Source of the DNA: Mesorhizobium muleiense
Lineage (GTDB): Bacteria > Pseudomonadota > Alphaproteobacteria > Rhizobiales > Rhizobiaceae
NCBI RefSeq assembly: GCF_900099905.1
Contig: NZ_FNEE01000030.1
Span: 1 to 62,911 of the forward strand
Length of the DNA stretch: 62,911 bases
Direction of reading: 5' to 3'
The number at the start of each line of letters is the position of its first letter. The stretch's first letter is position 1. Shown here piece by piece: positions 31,863 to 40,312 of this stretch. The notes beneath the pieces were generated by a model. It saw only the letters and a program-made list of their open reading frames with translations, had not been told where the DNA came from and ran no database searches. The position numbers and the translations under genes are program-made.

Positions 31863-31991
31863 ATGTCCGAATCGGCTGTCCAAGCGGTCACCCGACGATT
31901 CGCCAGGGAGCTTTGGCAGGTCACGTCGCCGCTGACTCGGGCCGTTTCCCCAATGCCTTTTCGGGCAGCGCTGATCATAGAAATTCCCTGA
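31863..31991 (+). CDS. 42-residue leader ORF translationally coupled to recQ
   Basis: ATG at 31863 is preceded by GAGGAG at 31850-31855, an ideal ribosome site. The frame runs 42 codons (peptide starts MSESAVQAVTRRFARELWQV) and its TGA stop (31989-31991) overlaps the recQ ATG (31991-31993) as TGATG. recQ has no Shine-Dalgarno of its own, so ribosomes finishing this ORF are the natural source of recQ initiation. I do not recognise the peptide. It may act as a regulatory upstream ORF or be a genuine small protein. Confidence 0.6.
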   Translation: MSESAVQAVTRRFARELWQVTSPLTRAVSPMPFRAALIIEIP

Positions 31992-33835
31992 TGCAGGCAG
32001 CGGCGGCGAGCGTCCCGGCGGAGGATCCCAAGCGGCGCGTCCTGAAGGACGTGTTCGGCTTCGACGATTTTCGTCCCGGCCAGGACGCCGTGACGGAGGC
32101 GCTGCTGGCCGGGCGTCATGTGCTGGCCGTCATGCCGACCGGCGCCGGCAAATCACTCTGCTACCAGGTTCCGGCGCTGGTCCTGGGCGGCCTCACCATT
32201 GTCGTTTCACCGCTGGTGGCGCTGATGCAGGACCAGGTCGCCGCATTGCGTCTTGCCGGCGTGGCCGCCGATACGATCAATTCCTCGCTCGACCGCGATG
32301 CCAATGTCGCCGCATGGCGCCGCGTCGCGGCGGGCCAGACGCGCCTGCTCTATGTTGCACCGGAGCGGCTGATGACCGCGCGGATGCTCGAGGCGCTGGC
32401 CAGGCTCGACATCCGGCTGATCGCTGTCGACGAGGCGCATTGCATCTCCCAATGGGGGCCGTCGTTCCGGCGCGAATATGAAGAGTTGTCGCGGCTGCGC
32501 GACATTTTCCCTGACGTGCCGATCATTGCGCTGACGGCGACAGCGGACGAGGCGACGCGCACCGACATCGCCGGACAATTGTTCGCCGGGCGTGTCGAAA
32601 CCCTGGTGCTGGGTTTCGACCGGCCGAACATCAAGCTTGGCGTCGAGGCCAAGCAGGACAGCAAGCGCCAATTGCTGGGCTTCGTGCAGCGTCATGCCGG
32701 CCGCAGCGGGATCGTCTATTGCCTGTCGCGCAAGAAGACGGAAGAGATGGCGGCGTTCCTCGAGAAGAACGGCGTGCGCGCCCTAGCCTATCATGCCGGC
32801 ATGAGCAAGGAGGCGCGTGAAGCAAATCAAAACGCTTTCATGACCCTGTCGGGCGTGGTGATGGTGGCGACCATCGCCTTCGGCATGGGGATCGACAAGC
32901 CGGACGTCGCCTATGTCTTCCACACCGACCTGCCGGGCAGCCTCGAAGCCTATTATCAGGAAATCGGCCGCGCCGGCCGCGACGGGCGGGCTGCCGAGGC
33001 ACATATGCTCTTCGGTCTCGGCGACATTCGCATGCGGCGGCTTTTCATCGACGACGAGGACGCGCCGGCGGAGCATAAAAGGCGCGCGCATGGCCGGCTC
33101 GATACGCTGATCGGCTATTGCGAAACGGCCCAGTGCCGTCGCCAGATCCTGCTTGGCTATTTCGGCGAACCAGCAATGCCTTGCGGCAATTGTGACAACT
33201 GCCTTGACCAGACGCCGCATGCGGATGGCGAGGCGGAGGCGCGGATCGTCTTCGCGGCCATCGCGCAGACCGGCGAGCGTTTTGGCGCCGCCCATGTCGT
33301 CGATGTTCTGCTTGGCCTTGAAACCGAGAAGGTCCTGGCCAGGAACCACCAAAGGCTTGCCAGCTTCGGGACCGGTGTGGCGCGCAAGAAGGATGTCTGG
33401 CAGTCGCTCATCCGCCAACTCGTCGCGGGAGGGTTTCTGACTTTTGACTCAGGCGGCCATGGCGGCCTTGCAATCGCCGAAAAGGGCCGCGAGCTGGCCC
33501 GTGGCGAGGTCCCGTTCCGGTATCGCGTAGAGGTGCGGAACCGCGCGGCACAAGGCAAGACTCGTCCCACCCCGAATGCTGCCGCGGGTACTGAAGACCT
33601 GGATACCGCGCTTTTGGCCACGCTCAAGGCGGTTCGGCTGCGTCTCGCCCGGGAGCGCCAGGTGCCGGCCTTCGTCATCTTCTCCGATCGCACGCTGATC
33701 GATATGGCCGAACGCTGCCCGCGCGACCTCGACGCTTTTGCAGCAGTCAACGGCGTCGGTACCGCAAAGCTCAGGGAATTCGGCGAGATCTTCCTCGGTG
33801 CAATCGCTGCGCACCAATCCCGTGGATCGGTCTGA
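31991..33835 (+). CDS. recQ: ATP-dependent DNA helicase RecQ
   Basis: A 614-aa 3'-5' helicase acting in recombination and stalled-fork repair. Domains in order are helicase motifs FRPGQDAV, MPTGAGKSLCYQ (about 46), DEAHCISQWG (about 146), TATAD and QEIGRAGRDG, then the RQC zinc cysteines (CETAQCRRQ, CGNCDNC) and an HRDC domain near the C-terminus (AFVIFSDRTLIDMAE, NGVGTAKLREFG). The start at 31991 gives the usual length and the phrase LKDVFGFDDFRPGQ near residue 20. The start codon overlaps the stop of a 42-codon leader ORF. Confidence 0.95.
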   Translation: MQAAAASVPAEDPKRRVLKDVFGFDDFRPGQDAVTEALLAGRHVLAVMPTGAGKSLCYQVPALVLGGLTIVVSPLVALMQDQVAALRLAGVAADTINSSLDRDANVAAWRRVAAGQTRLLYVAPERLMTARMLEALARLDIRLIAVDEAHCISQWGPSFRREYEELSRLRDIFPDVPIIALTATADEATRTDIAGQLFAGRVETLVLGFDRPNIKLGVEAKQDSKRQLLGFVQRHAGRSGIVYCLSRKKTEEMAAFLEKNGVRALAYHAGMSKEAREANQNAFMTLSGVVMVATIAFGMGIDKPDVAYVFHTDLPGSLEAYYQEIGRAGRDGRAAEAHMLFGLGDIRMRRLFIDDEDAPAEHKRRAHGRLDTLIGYCETAQCRRQILLGYFGEPAMPCGNCDNCLDQTPHADGEAEARIVFAAIAQTGERFGAAHVVDVLLGLETEKVLARNHQRLASFGTGVARKKDVWQSLIRQLVAGGFLTFDSGGHGGLAIAEKGRELARGEVPFRYRVEVRNRAAQGKTRPTPNAAAGTEDLDTALLATLKAVRLRLARERQVPAFVIFSDRTLIDMAERCPRDLDAFAAVNGVGTAKLREFGEIFLGAIAAHQSRGSV

Positions 33836-33871
33836 GACAGCCAAAGATCAAATCCGCGGTGCTGCAGCAGG

Positions 33872-34180
33872 TCAGTTTACGAGACAGCATTTCTTCGCTT
33901 TCTTGCCGCTTCCACAGGGACACGGATCATTCCGTCCGACATGGCGCCAAGGGTTTGTGACCGGCGCTGTCAGGCTCTTCAGTTCGTCGAGCCAAGTTTG
34001 TTCCGGCAAGGGCGATTGCAAATCTTCCTCGCCAAAATACTCAAGGTGGCTGGTCCATTCCAACGCTTCAAGCACATCGTCGATATAGCCGAGACCGGCG
34101 CGCCTGAATCGGTCCTCGATATCGTTCGGGCTTTGCTCGGCTGCCAGGAGTTCGTCTTCGAAATCAATGCCCAATGGGAC
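33872..34180 (-). pseudogene. 5'-truncated gene for a SEC-C motif protein
   Basis: The minus-strand frame ends in WRHVGRNDPCPCGSGKKAKK followed by CCLVN, a canonical SEC-C zinc motif (CPCGSGKK...CC) as found at the end of SecA and many small proteins. Upstream, sensible sequence reaches back to about GIDFEDELLAAEQSPND and then runs into the antisense of a MazF fragment (see 34190-34403), without an ATG in family-like context. I infer that the 5' end of the gene was lost. A TTG near 34171 could still start a 100-aa protein, so it may be expressed. Confidence 0.6.
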
Positions 34181-34189
34181 GCGGCCGTC

Positions 34190-34403
34190 GTCCGACGCGC
34201 CATTGTTCCGTCTGTTCGTCGAACCGAACGAGCGCAACGGGCTGCTCACCGTCTGCCGACTGATGGTGGACAAGATCACCACGATCCCAAAGTCCAAGAT
34301 CGGCGCAAATATCGGGCGGTTAGACGACGCGGACATCCTGCGCCTCAATCAGGCCGTTATCATTTTCCTCGGCTTGGCCGTGTCGCCGAGACTGAAGCCG
34401 TGA
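34190..34403 (+). pseudogene. MazF/PemK-type toxin gene lacking its 5' end
   Basis: The plus-strand frame reads DAPLFRLFVEPNERNGL, then MVDKITTIPKSKIGANIGRL and LNQAVIIFLGLA, which is the C-terminal two thirds of a MazF-family endoribonuclease. The N-terminal part with the R-G-D-v and PRP(A/v)L(v/I) segments is missing; the sequence before about 34190 is antisense to the SEC-C gene. No antitoxin gene is adjacent. The fragment lacks catalytic residues at the N-terminus and is presumably dead. Confidence 0.7.
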
Positions 34404-34507
34404 CGGTGAGGATGACAGAGTCCACGGAGCCGTCGAGCCTCGGCTGTAATACTGCGAAATCGATCATTTTCAGCCTTCGGCAGCAGGCTCTCACACCGGT
34501 GCCGCAA

Positions 34508-34831
34508 TCAGCACCTGCTTCGTCTCACAGCCGCGATCGCGGCCTCCTGCTGCTGCAATTGCTCGATTTTCGCGTTCTGGCGGACTGTGACGGTTGTGGC
34601 GACACGCCGGGCTCCCCATAGCCAGTTCGGAATGTTGGTTTTCGCGACTTTGCCCCGGATGATTGCTGTCGCCGAAAGCTCCTTGGCGACTTCACCCATG
34701 GCCACGTTGAGTTCGACGCAACTCATCCTGTCGTATTTCGCGGCATCAAAGGATGCATGGAAGGGCGATGCGCAACCTCCGACAAACACGATGCTGCATA
34801 TCAGGGATATGGCTGGCGAGATGGCTTTCAT
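34508..34831 (-). CDS. Small putative lipoprotein of unknown function
   Basis: A 107-aa protein starting MKAISPAISLICSIVFVGGC, a signal peptide with lipobox VGGC (Cys20), so probably anchored to a membrane. The mature part has DAAKYDRMSCVELNVAMGEV, a short hydrophobic patch, and a C-terminal basic helix rich in Gln (KIEQLQQQEAAIAAVRRSRC). I do not recognise a family. The ATG at 34831 is preferred over the longer frame to 34906 because it starts the signal peptide. It lies downstream of the alpha/beta hydrolase on the same strand. Confidence 0.6.
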   Translation of the reverse strand: MKAISPAISLICSIVFVGGCASPFHASFDAAKYDRMSCVELNVAMGEVAKELSATAIIRGKVAKTNIPNWLWGARRVATTVTVRQNAKIEQLQQQEAAIAAVRRSRC

Positions 34832-34909
34832 TTTATCAAGCAGATTTGACGCCGGACGGGCGAATAAGGCATGTGAAGCTCTACAACACTCTGCCCTGGG
34901 CGTCATTCC

Positions 34910-35803
34910 CTATTCAACCTCGAAGAATTTCGAGAGAGCCGCTGCGGTCTGGTGAGGGTGCTCTTCTGGAAAGAAGTGCCCGCCCGGAACGGGACCTCCT
35001 TCAACTCTGTCGGCCCATTTCCTCCAGATAGCCAGCGGTCCGCCTTCCTCCGCATACCAGGTCTCCAGGCCGCCCTGGCTACTCCACAGTGCCAGGAGCG
35101 GACACTTGATGCGACGACCGTTTATCTGGTCCAGCGCGTCATGCTCACGATCGATCGTGGCAGCGGCCCGATACTCTTCGCAAATCGCATGAATATGAAC
35201 GGGATCGCGAAGCGCCTTGACATAGGCCTCCCTGATCGTTGCAGAGAACATTTCTGCCGGCGATCCCCACTGCACAATCGCATTGTCGACGATGGCATCG
35301 GGCGCCGCGCCGATCAGTCGCTCCGGCAGCGGTTCCGGTTGCGCAAGCAGGCTCCAGGGCCAGAAGCCGAGAGCCAGTCTGGCATCCGCCCTGTCCCACG
35401 CGGCGGCGGTCGGGATGACGTCGAGGATCGCGACCCTGGATATCTCATCGGGGTGATCGAGCGCCAGGCGATAGGCGACCCGCCCGCCGCGATCGTGTCC
35501 GGAAACCATGAACTGCCCAAATCCCAACTGCTGCATGACTTGAACCATGTCTGCGGCCATGGCGCGTTTGGCGTATGGGCTATGCTCGGCAGAGGAGACC
35601 GGGCAGCCGCTTTGCCCATAGCCGCGAAGATCGGCGGCGACGACTGTGAAGCGGGGCGCCAGGGCCGCGGCAATGTCCCTCCACATCAGATGCGTTTCGG
35701 GAAAACCATGAAGCAGCAGCAGCGGCGGACCGGTTCCGCCGACCCTTGCGAAAATGGTCGTGTCGTCCAGATGCAAGCTGGTGGCCCTGAAACCTGCAAA
35801 CAC
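34910..35803 (-). CDS. Alpha/beta hydrolase related to haloacetate dehalogenases
   Basis: A 297-aa enzyme with the fluoroacetate-dehalogenase-like layout: oxyanion HGFPETHLMWR, nucleophile segment SGHDRGGRVA (Asp104, with Arg105 and Arg108), acid in LDVIPT (Asp128) and catalytic His in PGGHFFPEEHP. In characterised fluoroacetate dehalogenases the cap has a His-Trp pair binding the halide; here the corresponding FWPW has Pro149 in place of His. It may therefore be a chloroacetate or epoxide-type hydrolase. GTG start at 35803 with AGGAGAAA upstream. Confidence 0.82.
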   Translation of the reverse strand: MFAGFRATSLHLDDTTIFARVGGTGPPLLLLHGFPETHLMWRDIAAALAPRFTVVAADLRGYGQSGCPVSSAEHSPYAKRAMAADMVQVMQQLGFGQFMVSGHDRGGRVAYRLALDHPDEISRVAILDVIPTAAAWDRADARLALGFWPWSLLAQPEPLPERLIGAAPDAIVDNAIVQWGSPAEMFSATIREAYVKALRDPVHIHAICEEYRAAATIDREHDALDQINGRRIKCPLLALWSSQGGLETWYAEEGGPLAIWRKWADRVEGGPVPGGHFFPEEHPHQTAAALSKFFEVE

Positions 35804-35989
35804 CGTTTTTCTCCTCGGTGTGCCTCAGGCGACAACGCACAAGGTAGCAGAAGGATCACGGTCGGCTGCGTTGCCTGAATTTGTGGCGGTCCTGGAATTC
35901 TCCTCAATTGCCAGGTACGGAAGCTGCGGCCACTGATATTTCGATCGGCGCACCCCATATAGCGCCAGAGTGTCGCTTGAGGATTTGCC

Positions 35990-36973
35990 ATGATGATTTC
36001 GCGTTCGAGCCGGTTTGCCGTTCTGTTTGCAGGACTGTTCCTGGCGTTTTCCATGGTCACGGCCGATTACGCCGAGGCGCGGCGTGGCGGCAGCTTCGGC
36101 AGCCGCGGCACGCGCACGTTCCAGTCGGTTCCGCCGACCAGGACGGCGCCACAGCCGGCCGCGCCGGTCGAGCGCTCGATGACGCCCAACACCGCAACGA
36201 ACAATGCGGCGCGCCAGACACCGGCAGCCCAACGACCAGGAATGTTCAGCGGCCTCGGCGGTTCGATGATGCGTGGCCTGCTGCTCGGCGGTCTGATCGG
36301 ACTTCTTTTGGGCCAGGGGTTCGGCGGCTTGGCTGGCATGTTGGGCCTGCTGCTGCAAGGATTGCTGATCGGCGGCGCGATCATGCTGATCATCCGCTTT
36401 TTCCGGTCGCAATCGGCACGCAACCAGGCGCCTGCCATGGCCGGCGTTCCCCAGGGCATGGGCAATTTTGGGCGAAACGCGGCAGCCCAGCGCGAGGCGG
36501 ACAACGTCACATCTTTCCCCATTCCAGGCATCGGGTCTGGCTTTGGCCGGACGGCTCCAGCCAACGATCAAATTACGATGACGCCGGCCGATCTCGATAC
36601 ATTCCAGCAGCGGTTGACCGAAGTTCAGGAAGCGTTCGGGCGTGAAGACCATGCTGGCTTGCGCCGGCTGGCGACCCCCGAGATGGTGTCGTACCTGTCC
36701 GAAGAACTTGCCGACAATGCCAAAAACGGCATCAGGAACGAGGTGTCGAACGTCAGCCTGCTGGAGGCCGATATTGCGGAGAGCTGGCGGGAAGACGATC
36801 GCGAATACGCGACGGCTGCCCTGCGCTACGAGTCTCTTGACGTGATGCGCGATCGCGCCAGCGGCAAGATCGTCGCCGGCGAAGCCGATCGGCCGACGGA
36901 AACGACCGAACTGTGGACCTTCACGCGCCAGAACGGCGGCGACTGGAAGCTCGCGGCGATACAGCAACCCTGA
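35990..36973 (+). CDS. Membrane-anchored Tim44-like domain protein
   Basis: A 327-aa protein. A signal or anchor segment (about 8-25) is followed by a low-complexity basic/proline region (RRGGSFGSRGTRTF), a glycine/leucine-rich hydrophobic hairpin (about 95-140: LLLGGLIGLLLGQGFGG) and a C-terminal Tim44-like domain (about 200-327) ending ETTELWTFTRQNGGDWKLAA. Bacterial Tim44-like proteins are of uncertain function, with a proposed link to protein translocation or respiratory assembly. ATG at 35990 with GAGGA upstream. It is transcribed alone. Confidence 0.82.
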   Translation: MMISRSSRFAVLFAGLFLAFSMVTADYAEARRGGSFGSRGTRTFQSVPPTRTAPQPAAPVERSMTPNTATNNAARQTPAAQRPGMFSGLGGSMMRGLLLGGLIGLLLGQGFGGLAGMLGLLLQGLLIGGAIMLIIRFFRSQSARNQAPAMAGVPQGMGNFGRNAAAQREADNVTSFPIPGIGSGFGRTAPANDQITMTPADLDTFQQRLTEVQEAFGREDHAGLRRLATPEMVSYLSEELADNAKNGIRNEVSNVSLLEADIAESWREDDREYATAALRYESLDVMRDRASGKIVAGEADRPTETTELWTFTRQNGGDWKLAAIQQP

Positions 36974-37055
36974 CTGATACGCTGCAGCCTGGGCGGTTCA
37001 CGTCCGCTGGCGATGGCTTCAGTGGCAGGAACGTCGAAGCCCGCGGCATCGATAG

Positions 37056-37949
37056 TCAGTCGCGATGGCGCAGCGCATCGACCAGGGCAACGAAAGCAGG
37101 CGAGGATTGCCGGCGGCTCGGATAATAGAGATGGTAGCCATCCCAATAGGGCAACCAACCTTCCAGGACCCGCGCCAGCCGCCCTTTGGCGATGTGGGGA
37201 AGGGCCATTTCTTCCGGAACATAGCCGAGGCCGCGGCCGGCCAGCGCGGCGTCCAGGACATGAAAGATGTTGTTGAAGACGAGCTGCCCATCGACGCGAA
37301 TCTTGATCTCGCGGCCGTTCTCCTCGAACTCCCACACATAAAGAGCCCCGGACGATGGAAAACGGTAGTTGATGCAATTGTGCTGCACGAGGTCCTGCGG
37401 CTTCTCCGGCGCGGGATGCTCGGCAAAGTAGGATTCTTCGCCGACGACCGCGAAGCGGAAATCCGGTCCGATGCGCGCGGAGATCATGTCTTTCGCCAGC
37501 TGCTCGCCCATGCGAATCCCGGCGTCAAAGCGCTCCGTCACGATGTCGGTGAGGCCGTTGTCGAGCAGGAGTTCGACCTTGATGTCGGGATATTTCGGCA
37601 GAAAGCGTTTCAGCTTGGGCCAAAGGATGCTGCTTATTGCATAGTCAGGCGCCGACAGCCGGATGGTTCCGGCGGGCTTTTCCCTCAGTTCGTTCAGGGC
37701 ATCGACCTCGATTTCGATCTGGTCAAAGTGCGGCCCAATCCGCTGCAAAAGCCTCTCTCCCGCCTCCGTGGGGGCCACCGCGCGGGTCGTGCGTGTGAGC
37801 AGGCGAACGCCAAGGCGCGCTTCGAGCTGGCGGATGGTGTGGCTTAGCGCCGATTGCGATATGCCGAACCGGGCTGCGGCGCGCGTAAAACTACGCTCCC
37901 GAGCAACAGCCAGGAACGCGAGCAGATCATTGACATTCTGCCGCGACAC
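37056..37949 (-). CDS. LysR-family transcriptional regulator
   Basis: A 297-aa regulator with the HTH at about 4-62 (LLAFLAVARERSFTRAAARF, GISQSALSHTIRQLEARLGV, then RLLTRTTRAVAPTEAG), and a substrate-binding-like effector domain (SAPDYAISSILWPKL onward). GTG start at 37949 with AAGGA upstream; an out-of-frame ATG overlaps it. It lies downstream of, and on the same strand as, the cyclophilin-like and Tat-exported hydrolase genes, so it may be transcribed with them or autoregulate. Confidence 0.9.
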   Translation of the reverse strand: MSRQNVNDLLAFLAVARERSFTRAAARFGISQSALSHTIRQLEARLGVRLLTRTTRAVAPTEAGERLLQRIGPHFDQIEIEVDALNELREKPAGTIRLSAPDYAISSILWPKLKRFLPKYPDIKVELLLDNGLTDIVTERFDAGIRMGEQLAKDMISARIGPDFRFAVVGEESYFAEHPAPEKPQDLVQHNCINYRFPSSGALYVWEFEENGREIKIRVDGQLVFNNIFHVLDAALAGRGLGYVPEEMALPHIAKGRLARVLEGWLPYWDGYHLYYPSRRQSSPAFVALVDALRHRD

Positions 37950-38070
37950 TCATGAATCCTTGTAATAGCCAGAGCTCGATTATACCGGATAAATCGAAGG
38001 CGAACACACTTCATTGAGCGGCAGCTGCGCTCGCCCCCCGGCGACGAACTACGAGCGGATTGCGCAGGTT

Positions 38071-38481
38071 TCAGTCGGCGCGTTCAACGCGGATGGTGAC
38101 CGGACCGGGACGATCGAAGATCGAGACATCGCCAGTGACCTGCCCGAGCCTGATGATGCCAGGCGCCGGGAGGCGACCGCTCCGATAGTAGATCACGAAA
38201 TGATCGGAACTCCACAGCCCAAGCGTGCCGACGGAGAAGTCGCGCTGCCGCGCCAGCTCGGGCAACGCGGAAGGCAGATTGCCGGTCTTTTCCTGGCGCA
38301 GATGATCGGACATCTCGATCGTGAGCGGCAGCATCTGCGCCAGAGATCTTGCGGCCTCGTTATCGGCGAGATCGGCTGTGACCTCGCCCCAATCCGAAGA
38401 AATGCGAATGCGTTCTTGAGCCATGGCAGATCCAGCCGCTGCGAGTGCGATAACAGCGGAACTCAGCATTAGTTTCAGCAT
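38071..38481 (-). CDS. Exported cyclophilin-like fold protein
   Basis: A 136-aa protein with a Sec signal peptide (MLKLMLSSAVIALAAAGSAMA, cleaved before QER). The mature part resembles the small bacterial cyclophilin-like fold family (ISSDWGEVTADLADNEAARS, LPLTIEMSDHL, LGLWSSDHFVIYYRSGRLPA, PGIIRLGQVTGDV). Members are often encoded next to reductases or hydrolases, and no catalytic role is established. Start ATG at 38481 follows GGGAGGTACCAC. It is probably in one operon with the upstream hydrolase (66 bases apart) and the downstream LysR gene. Confidence 0.72.
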   Translation of the reverse strand: MLKLMLSSAVIALAAAGSAMAQERIRISSDWGEVTADLADNEAARSLAQMLPLTIEMSDHLRQEKTGNLPSALPELARQRDFSVGTLGLWSSDHFVIYYRSGRLPAPGIIRLGQVTGDVSIFDRPGPVTIRVERAD

Positions 38482-38547
38482 TCCGTGGTACCTCCCGATC
38501 TATGCTGATGGAGCCTGTTCCGTCCGGTACAGGCTCCATCGCGCCGC

Positions 38548-39660
38548 TCACGCGGAGAGGTGCTGATTGAAGAAGCTTGTCAGCTTGTCGAACGGGATCA
38601 GGTCGACGCGATCGTAGAGGTCGACGTGCCCGGCGCCGGAAACCCAAACAAGCTCCTTCGGCTCGGCCGCTCGCTGGTAGGCATCCTCGCTGAACTCGCG
38701 GGAATGAGCCTGATCGCCGGCGATGAACAGCATCGGGCGCGGCGAGATCGTCTCGATGTCGTTGAACGGGTAGAAATTCATGAACTTGACATTGCTGGTC
38801 AGCGTCGGATGCGTGGTGATCTGCGGGTTTGCGCTGGCGGGCGTGAATTCACCCCGCGGCGTGCGGTAGAAGTCATAGAACTCCCGCTGGATCGGATGGG
38901 TGTCGGCGGTCAGCTCATGCACCGTGCCGCTGGTATATTCGACCTCGCCGCCTTCAAACTCTGCCCAGCGCCGCTCGGCAGCTGCAGCAATGGCCTGCTT
39001 GCGCTGCTCGACGCTCAGTGAATGGTTAAGCGCGTTGCGGTTGGCGGCCCCCATGTCGTACATGCTGACGGTCGCGACGGCGCGCATCCGCGGGTCGATC
39101 TTGGCGGCGCTGATGACGAAGCTGCCGCTGCCGCAGACGCCGATCGCACCGATGCGGTTTCTGTCGACGAATGGCCGTGTGCCCAGGAAATCGACCGCGG
39201 CGCTAAACGCTTCGGCGTAGACATCCGGCGAAACGATCTGGCGGGCCCCGCCCTCGCTTTCGCCCCAGAACGGCAGGTCTATGGACATGGCGACGAAGCC
39301 CTGTTCGGCCATCTTGGTGGCATAAAGATTCGCGCTCTGCTCCTTCACCGCACCCATCGGATGCCCGACGACGAGCGCCGGATGGCGCGCATTGCGGTCG
39401 AGCTTGTTGGGAATGAACAGATTGCCCGCAACGTTCATCTCGTATTGGCTCTTGAAGGCGATCTTTTCCAGCGTCACCTTATCGCTGGTGTAGAAGTTGT
39501 TGGCGCCGTTTGACATGTCTTGAGCCTTTGCGACGGGGATGCTGAACAGCGACGCCGCACCGAGCGCAGCAACGCCGGCACCGGTCAGCTTGAGGAGATC
39601 ACGCCGGCCAAAGTCGACACTGGACTGCGCCGTGCTCTCGATTCCGATCTGCTTGTTCAT
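38548..39660 (-). CDS. Tat-exported alpha/beta hydrolase with a cysteine at the nucleophile elbow
   Basis: A 370-aa protein with a twin-arginine signal (GRRDLLKLTGAGVAALGAAS, R19-R20; cleavage near AKA|QD). The hydrolase body carries PALVVGHPMGAVKEQSANLY, then SIDLPFWGESEGG, the elbow IGVCGSGSFV with Cys176 where most members have Ser, and a catalytic-type GAGHVDLYD near the C-terminus. This Cys elbow is shared with dienelactone-hydrolase-like proteins. ATG at 39660 with AAGGAGACAGG upstream. The substrate is unknown; periplasmic location is implied. Confidence 0.8.
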   Translation of the reverse strand: MNKQIGIESTAQSSVDFGRRDLLKLTGAGVAALGAASLFSIPVAKAQDMSNGANNFYTSDKVTLEKIAFKSQYEMNVAGNLFIPNKLDRNARHPALVVGHPMGAVKEQSANLYATKMAEQGFVAMSIDLPFWGESEGGARQIVSPDVYAEAFSAAVDFLGTRPFVDRNRIGAIGVCGSGSFVISAAKIDPRMRAVATVSMYDMGAANRNALNHSLSVEQRKQAIAAAAERRWAEFEGGEVEYTSGTVHELTADTHPIQREFYDFYRTPRGEFTPASANPQITTHPTLTSNVKFMNFYPFNDIETISPRPMLFIAGDQAHSREFSEDAYQRAAEPKELVWVSGAGHVDLYDRVDLIPFDKLTSFFNQHLSA

Positions 39661-39853
39661 GCCTGTCTCCTTTGATCGTCCTGAACTGTCGCAGGGCTGC
39701 CGGGCCATGCTCATTTCCTCGGCATGCGCGACAGTGTTGCGAATGTGTGAAATAGAATAGCGACGACGCCGGCGATCGATTAGACGGCAAAATCCGCATG
39801 TCGTTATGAGGATGATTCATCAATCGAATAGCGCAGGCTCGTCCCGAAGGTGA

Positions 39854-40066
39854 ACAGATTCGTCCGCCTCCGGCCGCATCTGCATGCACAGGAAGAAGAT
39901 CGTCACCGTGCCCGCCGATCAAAGGTTCGGCGTCAACGAGTTCGACGATGGCATTTGGCCCTTGAGCCTCATGCCCTATGATCTTGGATACTTCGACCTG
40001 AAACAGAGGACATTGCCCATCCCGCATTCTTGGCGCAGCCTGGATGCTCGCACCTATGGTGTATAA
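39854..40066 (+). pseudogene. C-terminal remnant of an IS481-like transposase
   Basis: A frame between a stop at 39851-39853 and a stop at 40064-40066 contains ASGRICMHRKKIVTVPADQR, then VNEFDDGIWPLSLMPYDLGY and FDLKQRTL. This matches the C-terminal end of IS481/IS3-type transposases (GRICxxRKKI, IWLVxFMxYDLGYxD). The usual ending (NPFGxxxxPMS) is replaced by unrelated sequence and the catalytic core is absent. Match from memory of the family. Confidence 0.65.
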
Positions 40067-40124
40067 TGCCGGGGCGCGTGACGGGCTCCATTGCATCCGG
40101 AAGGCAGATCAGTTCGTCACTCAT
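39969..40124 (-). CDS. Small 51-residue ORF, probably truncated by the transposase remnant
   Basis: ATG at 40124 with an excellent AAGGAAGGATC upstream opens 51 codons. The first 35 residues (MSDELICLPDAMEPVTRPGI, then HHRCEHPGCAKNAGW) look like the start of a small zinc-binding protein with CEHPGC. From about 40020 downward the frame is antisense to the transposase remnant, so the natural C-terminus with its second cysteine pair was probably lost. It may still be translated. Confidence 0.45.
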   Translation of the reverse strand: MSDELICLPDAMEPVTRPGIIHHRCEHPGCAKNAGWAMSSVSGRSIQDHRA

Positions 40125-40312
40125 GCTATGATCCTTCCTTCTGAGCAGGAGGTGGACTAGCCACCTCTGCGAACGGTGCGGAAAGCACGAGTTCATGCAT
40201 GCCGAGACGCAAAACCAACCGCTCGGGAACGGCAGGGCATTCGGGTTAGGCGGCTTGCCGAAAGGTTCGAATCCTGTCGGGTGCAGCATTGCCGCAGTTC
40301 GCTTGCCGACAA

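Noticed and set aside
35825..36967. 380-residue minus-strand frame opposite the Tim44-like gene
   Set aside because: Antisense to a gene with a signal peptide and conserved C-terminal domain; no supporting motif.
39599..39853. Extension of a 165-residue minus-strand frame into the hydrolase leader
   Set aside because: No start, no similarity, and it overlaps the antisense of the transposase remnant and the promoter of the hydrolase gene.
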